From Rhizophagus sp. LPA8_4_AMF (lineage: Eukaryota > Glomeromycota > Glomeromycetes > Glomerales > Glomeraceae), in contig JADRCO010000573.1 of the NCBI GenBank assembly GCA_021464525.1, positions 1 to 30,569 on the forward strand: 30,569 bases of DNA. The letters run 5' to 3'. Position 1 is the stretch's first letter, and every line of letters starts with the position of its first letter. Shown here in pieces: positions 1-11,318 of this stretch. The notes below the pieces were generated by a model. That model saw only the letters and a program-made list of their open reading frames with translations, made no database searches and had not been told where the DNA came from. A program made the position numbers and the translations under genes.

Positions 1-542
1 AGTGAATAGAAAAAGTGATGGGAAAGTGATGGGAGTGATGGAGAAAAAGAAGTGGTTATTACCGTTATTTTTGAATACTGAGTGAAAATTTTTTTTTATT
101 TTTTATTAAATCTGACTTATATGAATATGTAACACGATTTTAATTTAGACATGTGTAATGTATATCTTACTAAAATAGTTAAATTTTATAAAATCTTAAT
201 TTAAGCCAATACAAGAATCGGCCATATGAAAAAGATTCTCTGCAATTCAGATATACTGAATGTTTTTTTCTTAAACTGTTATATTTAAACTCATTCTTTG
301 ACTATTGTTATCCTAATAATGATAAAAAATATAAGGTTAATAAAGTCAATTTCTCTCAATTACTATCAAAATGATCATGTAAGATTTTATTATCTTTAAA
401 TATCCTATATCATATCTATCTTTACAAGTCATAAAGAGGTGAATTACATATAATTCAAATATAATTCCCTTAGAATTGGTAAGATCTAAAATATTCTGTA
501 TTTTCTGCAAAAGCATGTCTCACTTAAATTTCTCTAGTTTTC
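1..542. other. AT-rich flank without a recognisable gene
   Basis: No open frame with family resemblance was found. The first 60 bases hold a short irregular repeat of AAGTGATGGG type, and the rest is low-complexity AT sequence with several homopolymer runs. It probably continues the decayed 3' side of the Crinkler-like relic. Confidence 0.5.
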
Positions 543-2135
543 TTATAATAGTTTTATAAATATAACTGGAGGCCCATTCAAAGTAATGATCCTCATAAGA
601 AGAATCTGGCCATTGATGGATAATTCAACTGCTGATCTTAACAAAACTAGCGTTTTCAGTAAAGAATAGTATAAGATCATCAAAGTTTTTGATTTCTGAA
701 ATGACTTCTTCAATACATTATATAGATTTATTACTATTGTATCATAAATTACCTTATCTGATAGATCTTTATATTTTTTAATCAGGCATACCAGTTGCCA
801 AAGAAGGTATCGTAGCACTTCACCTGCTTTGTCAAAAATATCAAGCATCAGATTTTCTGAAACCTCTGTGAAGATATGTTTTTGACAAGCTTTTAGCTCT
901 TTAATTGTTTAAGGTGACATGCAGTACTTATTCACAATTATCTTGAAAAACTCTTTAAATTGCTCATTATTTAAATTATTTGGAAATACAGCAACAACTA
1001 TTTTTGTTTGAACTATAATAGGTTCTGTGCTGTCCACTAGGTACCATATATCAGAAGAGTGAAGACAGTTTGAAAAATCATTAATCTCTCCAATTTTGAG
1101 ATTTGAACTTTCAAAACAGTAATATAATTTGTCTTGTCAGGAGTGGTAAATAACAATAACATCATCAACATTACATAAAAACTAGATTAATAAATATAGC
1201 AGAAAATACGATTTACTGATATCTGATGTACCAGTTATAAGAAACCTGTGATCGGGATTAGGATCGATAATAAATTTATAAAAATTCTTGTAAGCTTCAC
1301 AGATATATAGTGCAGATTGTTCAATCACTGAAAACAGTTTTCCATTGATGCTTAGAATAATGTTTTGTAAATCTGACTTTTGAGCAATGGTTAATGATCC
1401 TGGATTGCTTACTTTTACATTTTCGTGTTAGATAATATTTGTCGACAAAACTGATAATCTTCAGATAACCACATTTTGCTTGAGGAAAGTGACTACTTCT
1501 AATATGCCTTCAAATAATAGGCTTGTAAGGGTAAATTTTAGAAAATATTAGTTCACAGATTATCAAAGCAAATATTCCAATTTCAATAGTTCTTTTTGGT
1601 GGTGAAAACTCATTTCCTAGCTTTAGCCATTTGGCAATGAGTTGTTCTACAATAACGCAAATATATTTTTTGAGCGGGTTTAATAATAAGAAGCAGGAAA
1701 GAAAAGCACAAGAATAAGTAAATATTCAATATTATTGGCAAATATAATAAAAAAAAAATTGTTCACCTTTTTTAATTTCATTAATCAGCTTCAAGATTTT
1801 TTTCATTGGACCAAAGGGTATTCCTAGTAATTTGTAAGATCTTCTTGAATTATCTCAAGAAAAGCTTTGCTATCAACTTCTTAAACTATTAAGGTATTTA
1901 TATGATTATCAAGGTTTTTTAGTCTTTCTTTCAAAAAACCACCAAGTTTTTCAGAAATATCTACTTCCTTCACTGTTGAAAGATCAGATGAGGAAAGATC
2001 AGATGGTGGAATAACAGGAATTCTGGTATAAAAGAAATCTGCAACATTAGATGATATAACTTTTGCGATTAAAAAAGTAATGAAAGAGTAGTATGAATGG
2101 AAATATATATATATGAGAAATTGATTATCGCACAA
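543..2135 (-). pseudogene. Decayed Crinkler-like (CRN) P-loop NTPase gene
   Basis: Minus-strand translation gives, in order, a segment ending NPDHRFLITGTSDISKSYF (about 1272-1213), DDVIVIYH (about 1170-1147), IWYLVDSTEP (about 1053-1024) and a long stretch starting ENLMLDIFDKAGEVLRY (about 857-807). This order (DHRFLITG, a Walker A, a WYIVDG-like strand, then a GGIPRY-like motif) is what I know from the C-terminal NTPase region of Crinkler proteins of oomycetes and mycorrhizal fungi. The copy is dead: the Walker A reads GTSDISKS where GTPGIGKS/T is expected, and at least three in-frame stops fall between the P-loop and the last block. A more upstream open stretch (2135-1881) contains VKEVDISEKLGGFLKERL and may be the N-terminal side. 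Middle parts are too eroded to join. Family confidence is moderate and pseudogene status is high. Confidence 0.6.
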
Positions 2136-2764
2136 ATTGATCTGACTTATCAGTTAATTAGTTATACAACTGACTTAACACAGATATCTGTCATACTAGA
2201 TTATAAAAATTACGTCTTAAAATACTTCATATAAAACAAGTGCTAAACTTTGAGATCATGATCACATTACAATTTCAGGATTTACATATCAGGTAATAAG
2301 CAAGAAGAATATTTATGGTACTTTATTAATACATGCAAGTGATAAAAAAATAAATAAATACAAGCATAAGAGTACATGATAAAGCTTTTATACTACAATT
2401 GCGAACTTGGGTTTATTGCTTAAAGTATTGCAAGTAAGATAATATTCTGTTCCATTTCTATATCATTCACTATGCAATCTTAGTTCCCATATTTTTCATC
2501 GCAAATGAAACATGGTGAGCTCCATGGCTGAGCAAATGCAAAATTAAAATTATTAATCCCTCTGAAATTATTTTGGAATTTTAAGTATATAAAATGCTCT
2601 AGGATGAACTTGATAATTAATTCTGAACCAGGTTTAGCTTCATAAGTGATAAGCTTGAAATCACTTTATCCCAGCTTTTGATAATTGCCATGACTTTTGT
2701 CTGGTTTTTTTTTTATATTTTTTATATAAGTTAGACTGAATCTTATCTGTTAAAATACAAGTGA

Positions 2765-2992
2765 ATGTTTACCAAAGCACTTATTAAATATTTATTAATA
2801 GTACTTATTGAACATAAGGTATGTTGAAAAAATATTTATAAATATTAATTTAAAGTATTAAAAAAAGTATTTAATTTTTTAAATACTTAATAAATAATCA
2901 AATTTAATATTATTAAGCATTTATTTTTTTTTTTTATTGCTTAATAAATATAAAATTTTAATGTTTACTAAATATTGCTATTTAGTAAACAT
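2765..2992. repeat. Palindrome-rich AT repeat, candidate MITE of about 228 bp
   Basis: The left end reads ATGTTTACCAAA (2765-2776). The right end is a perfect hairpin, ATGTTTACTAAATA (2961-2974) and its complement (2979-2992) around a TTGC loop. The outermost bases are therefore inverted copies differing at one position. Inside, TTATTAAGCA and TGCTTAATAA (about 2910-2946) form a second inverted pair around a T-run. The phrase AACATAAGG follows both about 2811 and about 2988. No convincing target duplication was seen, so the element boundaries are provisional. Confidence 0.4.
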
Positions 2993-3248
2993 AAGGTTTT
3001 ATTTGGTTTAATTTCATTAACACTACTATGTTAATATAATTATCTCAGCACTAAACTCTCAATTGTCCCAACATCAATATTCTGATATAATAAAAATAAA
3101 AATGATCGTCAGTTATACATACTAATACGAGATATGCTGTGTTGGAAAATAAATTAACATTAACATTAGTAAAAGTCCCACAGAAAGTTTATGGTGTCCA
3201 CCTTCCGCTAATAAATACTTTGGGAATTCCGTACGTAAAAAACAGTCA

Positions 3249-3675
3249 TTAGTTTGCAAGTCCAAAAGTTGCTTCCCTGCAAATGTTTACCTTATCACCT
3301 CGTTCGGAATTTTGTGCATTACAGTGGCTAAAGTTAGGGCCAAGAATATAACTATCAGTAATAAATATCTTACTTTTTCTGCAAAAATTATAAAGATATA
3401 ATATAACTTAGTTATCACTTTTTTTTGTGGTCGGTTATCACTGCTTGATGACCGAGAGTGGAATCACGAATCATAAACTTTGGAGATAGTTTCCTAAGTC
3501 CAAAGCGTAGGGATAGTACAAAGGCGAGCATTTCTGCGAGGCCCTCGTAGAAAAGCAATGATGTAAAATTTGACAAAGACCTAAAAGAAACGTCTGCACG
3601 TGATGAAACAGGGACGCGTAAGTTGTCCAATAAAAACTTGTGTGCTGAGACGCGTTGATTATCATTACTATTCAT
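3249..3675 (-). CDS. Hypothetical protein, possible two-exon gene
   Basis: An open frame starts at an ATG (3675-3673) and runs to a TGA at 3417-3415, giving 86 residues, in a stretch clearly richer in GC than its surroundings. If a 40-nt intron (3418-3379, GTGATA...TTTGCAG) is removed, the frame continues to a TAA at 3251-3249 and the product is 128 residues; the two exons (257 and 130 nt) sum to whole codons. Residues about 33-52 (FTSLLFYEGLAEMLAFVLSL) are hydrophobic and could be a membrane segment; the C-terminal exon has two cysteines in a polar context. I do not recognise the family. The intron is shorter than others here, so the second exon is doubtful. Confidence 0.3.
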
Positions 3676-4347
3676 ATATATCTGGTTACTTTTCTCAGCT
3701 TTTCTCTCTAGAAGTCGAACCTGAATTAATATCAAAGTAACTTAAAATATCGGTACATTTGGATGATTATTTATCTACTAATTTGGTATCGGCGGTATTA
3801 ATTTGATTAAATTTTCTACACAAACTTATCCATAAATATCATATAAACGTTAATAAGGTGCCATTCCGAATCTATGAATCCAACACAATTATACAGCATA
3901 TAATGATTTCATTTATTGGATTCATTAAACAAATAAAACATTGCTTCAAATTAATGATAGAAAGATCTCTAGAGGCCAACAATCCCAACATTAACTCCGT
4001 GATCCTGCCCAATCGTTGATAATTTGGATAGAATAAAAATGGTTGTCAATTTATATACTTATGTGAAACATGCGATGTCAGAAATAAATTAATAAACTCT
4101 CCGAATTTCTAATACTTTCATAGACTTGATCGAAAGATAAAGCAAATAATTTACCATAGAAGACTAATTTAAAGCAACCTCATTTTTATTTTATGCATCG
4201 TGGTTTTTATTCTATAAATTTACGGAATAAATTGCTCCACAGAAATTTTGTCTATCTATATAAATTTAATCTTCCCACGCGTTTTTATTAACTGAGGAAC
4301 GCAAGAATGTAAACCATTAAATTTTTTCATAATTTTAAAAAAAAAAT

Positions 4348-4734
4348 ATGGATAACGGTAACGAAAATAACGAGCTACCTGCAGATCAAAAAATTTATAA
4401 AAGTAACATAAATGGCTATGATGAATTTTCAACACAGGAAACAAAAAATTTTACAGTATGTTTACTTAGAAGACATATATACGTTGTTAAGACATCGAGA
4501 TGCACTAAAAATCGGAAATTTTGTGTTTTATCTACACAATACAATTGCCACAATTGCTTTCTTAAATGAGTTATACTTTAAAAAGCGAAACAGTAACAAA
4601 TAATTTCATAATAATTTTATATATCGTTTATTTCATACCTAAAGTTGTTATCTCACTTATCTATAGAATCTGTTGATTATTACGAACCGGTTATTATGAA
4701 ACCATTTACTTTAGCTAATTATAATATGGAATAA
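4348..4734 (+). CDS. Small hypothetical protein, candidate three-exon gene (81 aa)
   Basis: Three exons can be joined: 4348-4402, 4470-4592 and 4667-4734. The first intron (67 nt) runs GTAACA to CTTAG and the second (74 nt) runs GTAACA to TATAG. Both are phase 1 and the total, 246 nt, is 82 codons with a TAA stop. The product begins MDNGNENNELPADQKIYK, has a mostly hydrophobic middle (about residues 33-54, IGNFVFYLHNTIATIAFLNE) and ends PFTLANYNME. Without splicing only 62-73 residue fragments in two frames remain. The matching donors and phases are the only support; I do not recognise the family, and a further 3' exon is possible. Confidence 0.4.
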
Positions 4735-4795
4735 CATTATTTATTAATGGGGGATCGCTATAAAAAGCTAAAAATTAGAATTTTCACACGGATAA

Positions 4796-4969
4796 ATGGA
4801 TTATAGCTATTATAATTTTTCCATCAATCTTAGTTATTTTATTAGCGGCATTCATGTCCTATTGTCTATTATGTCATTTGTGTTCATTAATGTGAGATCC
4901 CGTTTCCATATTCTGAACATGACCATAGCATCGGGACTTCTTTTTCTCAAACGTGCACATCCTCAATAA
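4796..4969 (+). CDS. Short ORF of 57 aa, possibly a separate small gene or a further exon
   Basis: An ATG-to-TAA frame of 57 codons lies 61 nt after the preceding candidate gene. It is unusually hydrophobic for its middle third (YFISGIHVLLSIMSFVFI), which looks like one membrane helix, followed by a basic C-terminus ending LFLKRAHPQ. A stop codon lies directly upstream of the ATG. It could be a small membrane protein, a downstream exon of the previous gene joined by an intron I could not place, or chance. The product is not recognised. Confidence 0.2.
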   Translation: MDYSYYNFSINLSYFISGIHVLLSIMSFVFINVRSRFHILNMTIASGLLFLKRAHPQ

Positions 4970-5207
4970 TATTATAGGCAAGTTATGAGATGCGAAAAAA
5001 AATATCGACACGAGGCGTATGATATCAATCAAAATTTAGCCTATGATCATGTGATCTTTTATGCGAATCAGAAACATTTTCTTTTATACTTTAATAAGTA
5101 ATCTTTTGACTCATTAAATATATATAGATATATACTGTATTTATTTACTGTTCAGGAATCAATTAGTTTAAAATTAAAAATATATACATTTATATATTTT
5201 TTATATT

Positions 5208-8200
5208 TTATCTAAATCCAGATTTTCGTGATTTCTTCTTTGGTTTTGGTTTTTCTATAATATTACTTGTATTTTGATTAATAACATTATCCTCAGTAAT
5301 ATTCTCTACAACAACATCCTTAGTAATATTCTCTATAATAGGATTAGGATTTTCTTTTTCAATGTTAAGTACTTCTATTTGATTTTCTTCTAAATTATAT
5401 GTTGGATTTGTTAATGTTTCGTTAGTAATATTTTCAAAATCATCAAGAAATTTATAATCATATTCTTTGAGATTTTGACCTATAATCCAATCATCAAAAA
5501 GTTCTTGTGCTGCTGTTGTCATTACATATCCATTATTTTCTGTATCAACATTATTAATTGATTTTTTACATTTAATTGTAAAACAATCAGAATTTGTTGA
5601 ATTATTATTATTGAGTTGTTCTGATAAGATATCTGATGATAATGAAAACTTAGGATGATTCCGTGATTTTGAAATAAAAGTTTGTAAACTCTTAACAAGA
5701 TCTTTTGAAACTACTTCTATAGCATACTGACGACTATATTTAATCTTATTTAAGTTTGGTATATTATTTATCTCACTTTCATTATTATCTGCAGATAATG
5801 GATATACTTCCCGTAAGTAATAATTGAGCTCTTTCTCAATATCGGCAGGACATTTATCGGTTATATTAATATTTGAAAATTCAAAAATTTGAGAAGTTGT
5901 TGAAACTGAATTAAGATCGCTATTTAATAATTGTTCAAATAAAAAGTTAACATCAAAAAGAGACCATTCGACAGATAATTCCAATAAATCCTTTTTAATC
6001 TTGGGAGTTTCAGAGAATTGTTGTACACGTGGGACCTCAAGATCATTAATATGTGTACCTGGTATATTTTTTAATATTTCATATCTATATTATATTTAAG
6101 GAATAAAAAGGTTTAAATATTAAATGAATTTATATTAAATAAAGGATACAATGTCAAAGGATGTCCAATGTTATCTAAGATCCAAAGATTATCATTATAA
6201 ACCTTTTTCAAAAACGACACAAAAGAAGTGTCTTGGTTTTCTTGTAATAAATCAGAATTCATAAAGATTTCTTTCTCATTGCTATTTTGATTGATTATTT
6301 GGTTATTTGATATTGCTTTCATATTTGTGTTGCCAATGACATGTGATCTCCACATTTCTGAATTATATAAGGACGAAAAAAGCTCATGATTATGTTGATT
6401 TAAAAACTTAGTTACGATAATATATTTATCAGATTTAATATATGAAATTGTAATTTTCCATTCACAGGGAACTATTTTTTTATGCTTATTGTTTTTTTTG
6501 TTGAAGAACTTTCCTTCCATACAAGTATAAGTTAAGGACTGAATATTTCCATTAGCGTCTTTGACAATAGACTTTTTTTGACAATTAAATCCAACAACAT
6601 GTCCATAATGTTCAAAAAAGTTTTCTACAATTTCCCATGAAATAAATAATGCACCAGTTTTAAGAACAAAAGGTGAAATATTATTTAAAGATATACATTT
6701 AAAGTCCTTAGATATATCTAGAAAAAAATTCATTTAAATTCCGAACAAAAAAAAAACATTAAAATAAACTACATAAAGCGGAAAACACTTACAATCCCAT
6801 ACTTTCTCAAAATGCCAATTTTGACTCTGTTTCACACGTAATTCAGGCATAGTACCAACATCCATATCTGCTAAACTATGCAATGAGGCAATTGAATCTG
6901 ACATTTCAATAATTTGCAAGTTGAATCTATTTGATGGCATGCTAGGTCGGATAGTGATATCTGTTTTATCTTTAGCATGAAACGCTTGCGAATATAGAGC
7001 ACCAGTCTGAGAAAGTTGAAATATATCAAAGCAGGAGTTTAAATTATTATCTGCATTTTTTGGTGTAATATAATTACTCAATAACACGCTCGAAAGTGAT
7101 GGTAGTTTTTGTTGTTGACTTTCATCTCGTATTATATAAGGTGATCTTATATACTTTGATCGAGAATATGATGGATGCTTATTAAAAGATGGGATTGACA
7201 CAGGCTGACAGGTGGATGTTACAGGACCAGATGCAGAAGTTAAATATTGGAATGCTGTTATAGTAGGGGGACTCTTTGACCATATTAAAACAATAGATAC
7301 TTATAATAATAATATAAAAGTTAGAAAGAATATCACTATAATACTTGTAATAAATACAAGATTAACTATGGACTCACTTTTTTCATTCATCGTAATATTT
7401 ACTCCACAAGGAGGACTACTATGGTGATGTGCCCACATAAGCATTGGTCTTTTAGGAAATCGCTGATCCAGAAGCATAACATTATGTTGGGTAGTTAAAA
7501 TGAATTCAAATGCATTATATACAGGTGATCTTTGAAAAGAAAATATTTTATCCTCATTATTAGTGTCATAAAGTAACGTAACGTCACGACTCTAAAAGAA
7601 ATGAAATTAATGTAAATAACCAAATAAACTGCATTTATATATTTTCGAATATAGAGAGAATACCCTAAAATCAAAAAGATCTGCGCTAATTCGAGAAGCG
7701 ACAAGAAGAGTTTGAGGATGCGCACCATACTCGCAAGTCTTCCATAAATCTTTGGGAGATAAATCTACTTCAACTTGAGAGGTTCTTATCGTTTTGAAAT
7801 CGTATTTAATGAATATTCTATAGATACAATTATCCAAAAAAAAAAATAAATATTAAATAACAAAAAGAAAATCTATTCTATATGCAATCAATTAATAAGA
7901 AATCTATACTTTGAATAATCTTCGTGTCTTTCTCCCTTCCATAAATGAATACTACCATTGCCATCAATAATAGCAGCCTCGCCATATATCATTGGATTAA
8001 AAGTAACGTGCATGTGATTAAAAATATCCTTTTTTTTTTTATGCAATACACTATCCAATACCACTGCTTTTAAGTAATCTTGTGCATCTTTTAGTTCAGG
8101 AACTATCACTTTTAAGAAAGTAGTTCCAGAGATCGTGCGAATTGCCATTAAAGCTATAGAAATTGATATTAAAAAATCTTGTTATTCATCAAAATCAGAT

Positions 8201-9097
8201 TACTATACTAAATAATAATAATCATCTTACAAGGACAATAATTAAAAGTATCGAGATTTTTGTCTGGAGTATGTTCATATATTGAAGATGTCACTTGTCT
8301 TATAGGAGTCTTAAAATTTAATGTTGACATTGTGTTTAAACCTGATTTATACTGGTTTGAATTATAATCTGAATCTTGAAAGGTATTCTCATTAAACAAA
8401 GGAATAAAATCTTTTCATAAATAAATAATGCAAATAAATAAATAAAAATAATATTTCTTATAATAATTAAAAAAACTTTACTCAATTCAGTTCCGGAAAT
8501 TCCAATCGGAAAAGAAATGAATTTTTTAATGATTCCAGGACTAAATTCATAATTTCCAATTGTTATTAATTCATGGCTCATATAAGGATCAAAATTTTTA
8601 CTTTCATTGTATGATTCTTCGAAAAGAGTATCAGCGATATATTCTGGAAAGATATCGAATTCCGGATACGAGTCTGATAAAAATTGAGCCTACCATAAAA
8701 TAGTCAGATAAGCTACGTTGTATAGAGCATTTATCAAATTTTACTTACAGATTGTGCATAATATGCTTTTGCGACGGAATAACTATATCGTGGAATAGGA
8801 TAGTGACGACGTGTATGAGGAAATAATTGGGTGATATTTGTAATTTGTTCTATATCAAAGCCCTCGTGGTCTAAAACGGAGAAAATGAGATTTATATTTA
8901 TGCTTAGGTTATTTTAAAATTTTAAAATTGATCTTACAATTCTGGGCTTCATTCATATAATTCCAATAGATACTTTGTGGTGTACTACTTATATAAGAAC
9001 AGCCACCTAAATTTCCTACTTCAAGACTTGCGTCCGTAGAACGCAGTTGCGGCCATGAAAATTTAGGTGCTGCGTTGAGTTTTTTCTGAGAATTCAT
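5208..9097 (-). CDS. RRN6/TAF1C-type RNA polymerase I initiation factor subunit (879 aa, 9 exons)
   Basis: Exons on the complement: 9097-8938, 8870-8749, 8689-8482, 8410-8231, 8153-7910, 7817-7664, 7591-7378, 7299-6793 and 6058-5208. All introns are GT-AG, phases agree and the sum is 880 codons. Family marks are SIHLWKGERHEDY (exon 5), CEYGAHPQTLLVA (residues 333-345), LDQRFPKRPMLMW (397-409), CFDIFQLSQTGALYSQAF (517-534) and a lysine-rich tail ending KKKSRKSGFR. This set is typical of RRN6 (yeast core factor) and TAF1C (animal SL1): a beta-propeller, a helical part and a basic tail ending in GF. The protein should act in the nucleolus, recruiting Pol I to the rDNA promoter. Length fits the family. 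The last intron (734 nt) contains another ORF. The family call is strong; the exact 3' acceptor (CCAG at 6062-6059) was chosen because it alone keeps the frame. Confidence 0.85.
6113..6733 (-). CDS. FAR1-domain (WRKY-GCM1 zinc-finger) protein, nested in an intron (206 aa)
   Basis: An uninterrupted ATG-to-TAA frame lies wholly inside intron 8 (6792-6059) of the RRN6-like gene, on the same strand. Residues about 30-118 match the FAR1 DNA-binding domain: ISWEIVENFFEHYG, VVGFNCQKKS, NGNIQSLTYTCMEG, VPCEWKI and FLNQHNHEL. The zinc ligands expected of this fold are visible as C71, C90, H114 and H116. The domain occurs in MULE transposase-derived transcription factors. No transposase catalytic region or SWIM finger follows; the remaining residues are polar and Asn-rich. 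Either a domesticated DNA-binding fragment or a remnant of a Mutator-like element. A stop codon (TAA, 6736-6734) ends the read-through frame from RRN6 exon 8 and directly touches this ATG. Whether it has its own promoter cannot be seen. Confidence 0.65.
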   Translation of the reverse strand: MNFFLDISKDFKCISLNNISPFVLKTGALFISWEIVENFFEHYGHVVGFNCQKKSIVKDANGNIQSLTYTCMEGKFFNKKNNKHKKIVPCEWKITISYIKSDKYIIVTKFLNQHNHELFSSLYNSEMWRSHVIGNTNMKAISNNQIINQNSNEKEIFMNSDLLQENQDTSFVSFLKKVYNDNLWILDNIGHPLTLYPLFNINSFNI

Positions 9098-9342
9098 AGT
9101 TGCGATTCAATTGATTATCGCAATTCACGTTATCCCCAGTTATCATCGATATTTGTGTAACATAAGTAGACGAATTGTCTATTTATTGTCACGTCTATGC
9201 AGTTAACTGTTAATCACGCATTCTGGAATTTGGAAAAACGAGCCAAATAAAAGTTTATATGCCCCAAGCCCCAAATAATATAGTACATATGACCGTTAAA
9301 TTAAATTTTATTAAATTACAGTGTAAAATAATTTTTTTTTTT

Positions 9343-11318
9343 TTAGGAATCTAATAAAGGCAAAATTTTTCGATCCCAATTTGTGTCCCATCGATCTTTT
9401 TGAAATTCAGACACATTTTCTCTCATACTTTCAAGTTTTGATGCATTTGTTGGATGATTCCTAAACAAATCCTTTATATGGTCCCAACAAAAAAAAAAAG
9501 AAAAAGAAATAAATACATATTTTAAAACTACACAAAAGATCTCATTTAATTAAGTAACTTACAATTAATTGTTCAGCAAGCTGTTCTTCATTGTTAAATA
9601 TCAATCCATTCTTATTATGTCGAACCAGCTCGTTAAGACTAAGTTGATAGAAAACACAAAATTATTTTTGATTAACTTGAAAGAAAATTCAAGATATATG
9701 ATTTTAACTCACCAATCAAATCCAACTGCGCATACGGGTAATCCACACCCAAACATGTCTACAACCTTCATGGGAAGATCCATGCCCGATGAGGATGTGT
9801 GAAGACAAACTCCCAAATCAGCCGAACCTAATATCACTATATCAGTTTCTTCATCCTTATCACTACGTAACATACTACATACTCTTTAATTTAATATAAT
9901 ACCTAATAATAACGGATAATCCTCTGCTGATAACCACATCGTAATAATTCTTACACGTCGCATCGACATTTTACTAATTTCCTTTTCATACTTTTCTTTT
10001 AAAGGACCCTTTCCTGTAATTACAAAAAGTAATTTTGGGAAAGTTTCATCCACTATATTATCACACCTTTGTGCCGCTTTAAGTAATATTGAAAAATCTT
10101 CATCGGCAGTCCAACTTGTACTGCTGATGATTAATATTGGTCGATCATGTCGATATTTTACAGTATTATCGGCCAAAGATTTTGTTGTTAATAAAGTTGA
10201 ATTAGTAGATGATGGTGGTAAAAATTCAGAACCAATTGATTGTTTTAATATTATTTCTTCTAAATTAATTCTTAATAAAAACTAAAATAGAATAAATGAG
10301 AATAAACATATTTTTAATGTATTTATTTAATTTTCTTTTGATTAATAATATTATTACCTCATGTATTTCACCAATAGTTAATCTTCTAAAATGAGCCGGA
10401 GGTTTATCATATAAAGTAACGATAGTACCCCTAAATATAAAATAATTAATTAAAATATTGCTAATATATATAGATAAATCTTTGATAAAATTTACTTACT
10501 TGACATCCCATTTATACATCAACTCACGGTGCATAGCCGAACTGACAGTTAAGTGAGCATGAGCTCGACCTCCATAAAGCTTTTCATACCACTTTGCAAT
10601 TTTTACAATACGACTATCGTGACCTAATCTTAGACCTAGAATAGTATATCCAAAATTGTGCCAATCTATAATTAATTTCGTTGACCGTAACCAACATACG
10701 AATTGTACAATCATCAATGTAGGTATCGCTGGAGGATTCTATTTAAAAAATAAAGTCAGAAGAATTCTAAAAAAAGATTTAAAGATATTTAAATATCAAA
10801 AGCACCTGAACAAGAACGCAATCAGGTCGATTTATTCTAAAGAGAAGAGTCCAATATAAAAGCAAAATTTGGGAGTAAACTTTTATCGGAGCAAATAAAA
10901 GAAATAACATCTTTGGCACATTTTCCGGAAGACGCCACGGATGTGATATATAATGAATTTTAATTTTCGGGTTATCAATAATTTGAGAAGGTGTTGTGCC
11001 TGATCAAGATAGAAGGAGATTATTTAATTGAACTATTCTTAATTAACTAAATTAAAATAAAAAGACATTACCATCATAACCTATGAAATCAACAGTCCAA
11101 CCATTTTGAGCAAAACTCAAAGCGTGATACCGCATTCTTGGGGAACGTCCAATGTCACCCAATACAACAAGTGTAACATTTTTTGAGATGTTTGATTCAA
11201 TTGATAAAGAACGGGTTTGAAAATATATGCCGAGAAGTCGAAATAAAACAATAAAGACTAAAATTATAGCAAGTACATTGGATTCTGATAACTTTGTTGC
11301 TGGTTCTGAATCGCTCAT
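9343..11318 (-). CDS. ALG1: ALG1, chitobiosyldiphosphodolichol beta-mannosyltransferase (483 aa, 8 exons)
   Basis: Exons on the complement: 11318-11072, 10999-10806, 10738-10500, 10430-10358, 10281-9903, 9827-9713, 9638-9563 and 9471-9343, summing to 484 codons with matching phases. The enzyme adds the first mannose, from GDP-mannose, to dolichol-PP-GlcNAc2 on the cytosolic face of the ER. An N-terminal membrane anchor (residues about 15-33) precedes a GT-B fold of family GT33: [10 protein letters not shown] (53-62), IIDWHNFGY (170-178), [11 protein letters not shown] (304-314), ITGKGPLKE (339-347) and [12 protein letters not shown] (387-398) followed by [13 protein letters not shown], with [11 protein letters not shown] near the end. 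All key blocks are present and the length is normal. The final exon uses a TATAAAG acceptor after a long pyrimidine run. It lies tandem to and upstream of the RRN6-like gene, 245 nt apart. Confidence 0.95.

Noticed and set aside
7212-7427. Plus-strand 71-aa open frame
   Set aside because: It is antisense to RRN6-like exons 7 and 8 and the intron between them.
9569-9802. Plus-strand 77-aa open frame
   Set aside because: It is antisense to ALG1 exons 6-7, which carry conserved blocks.
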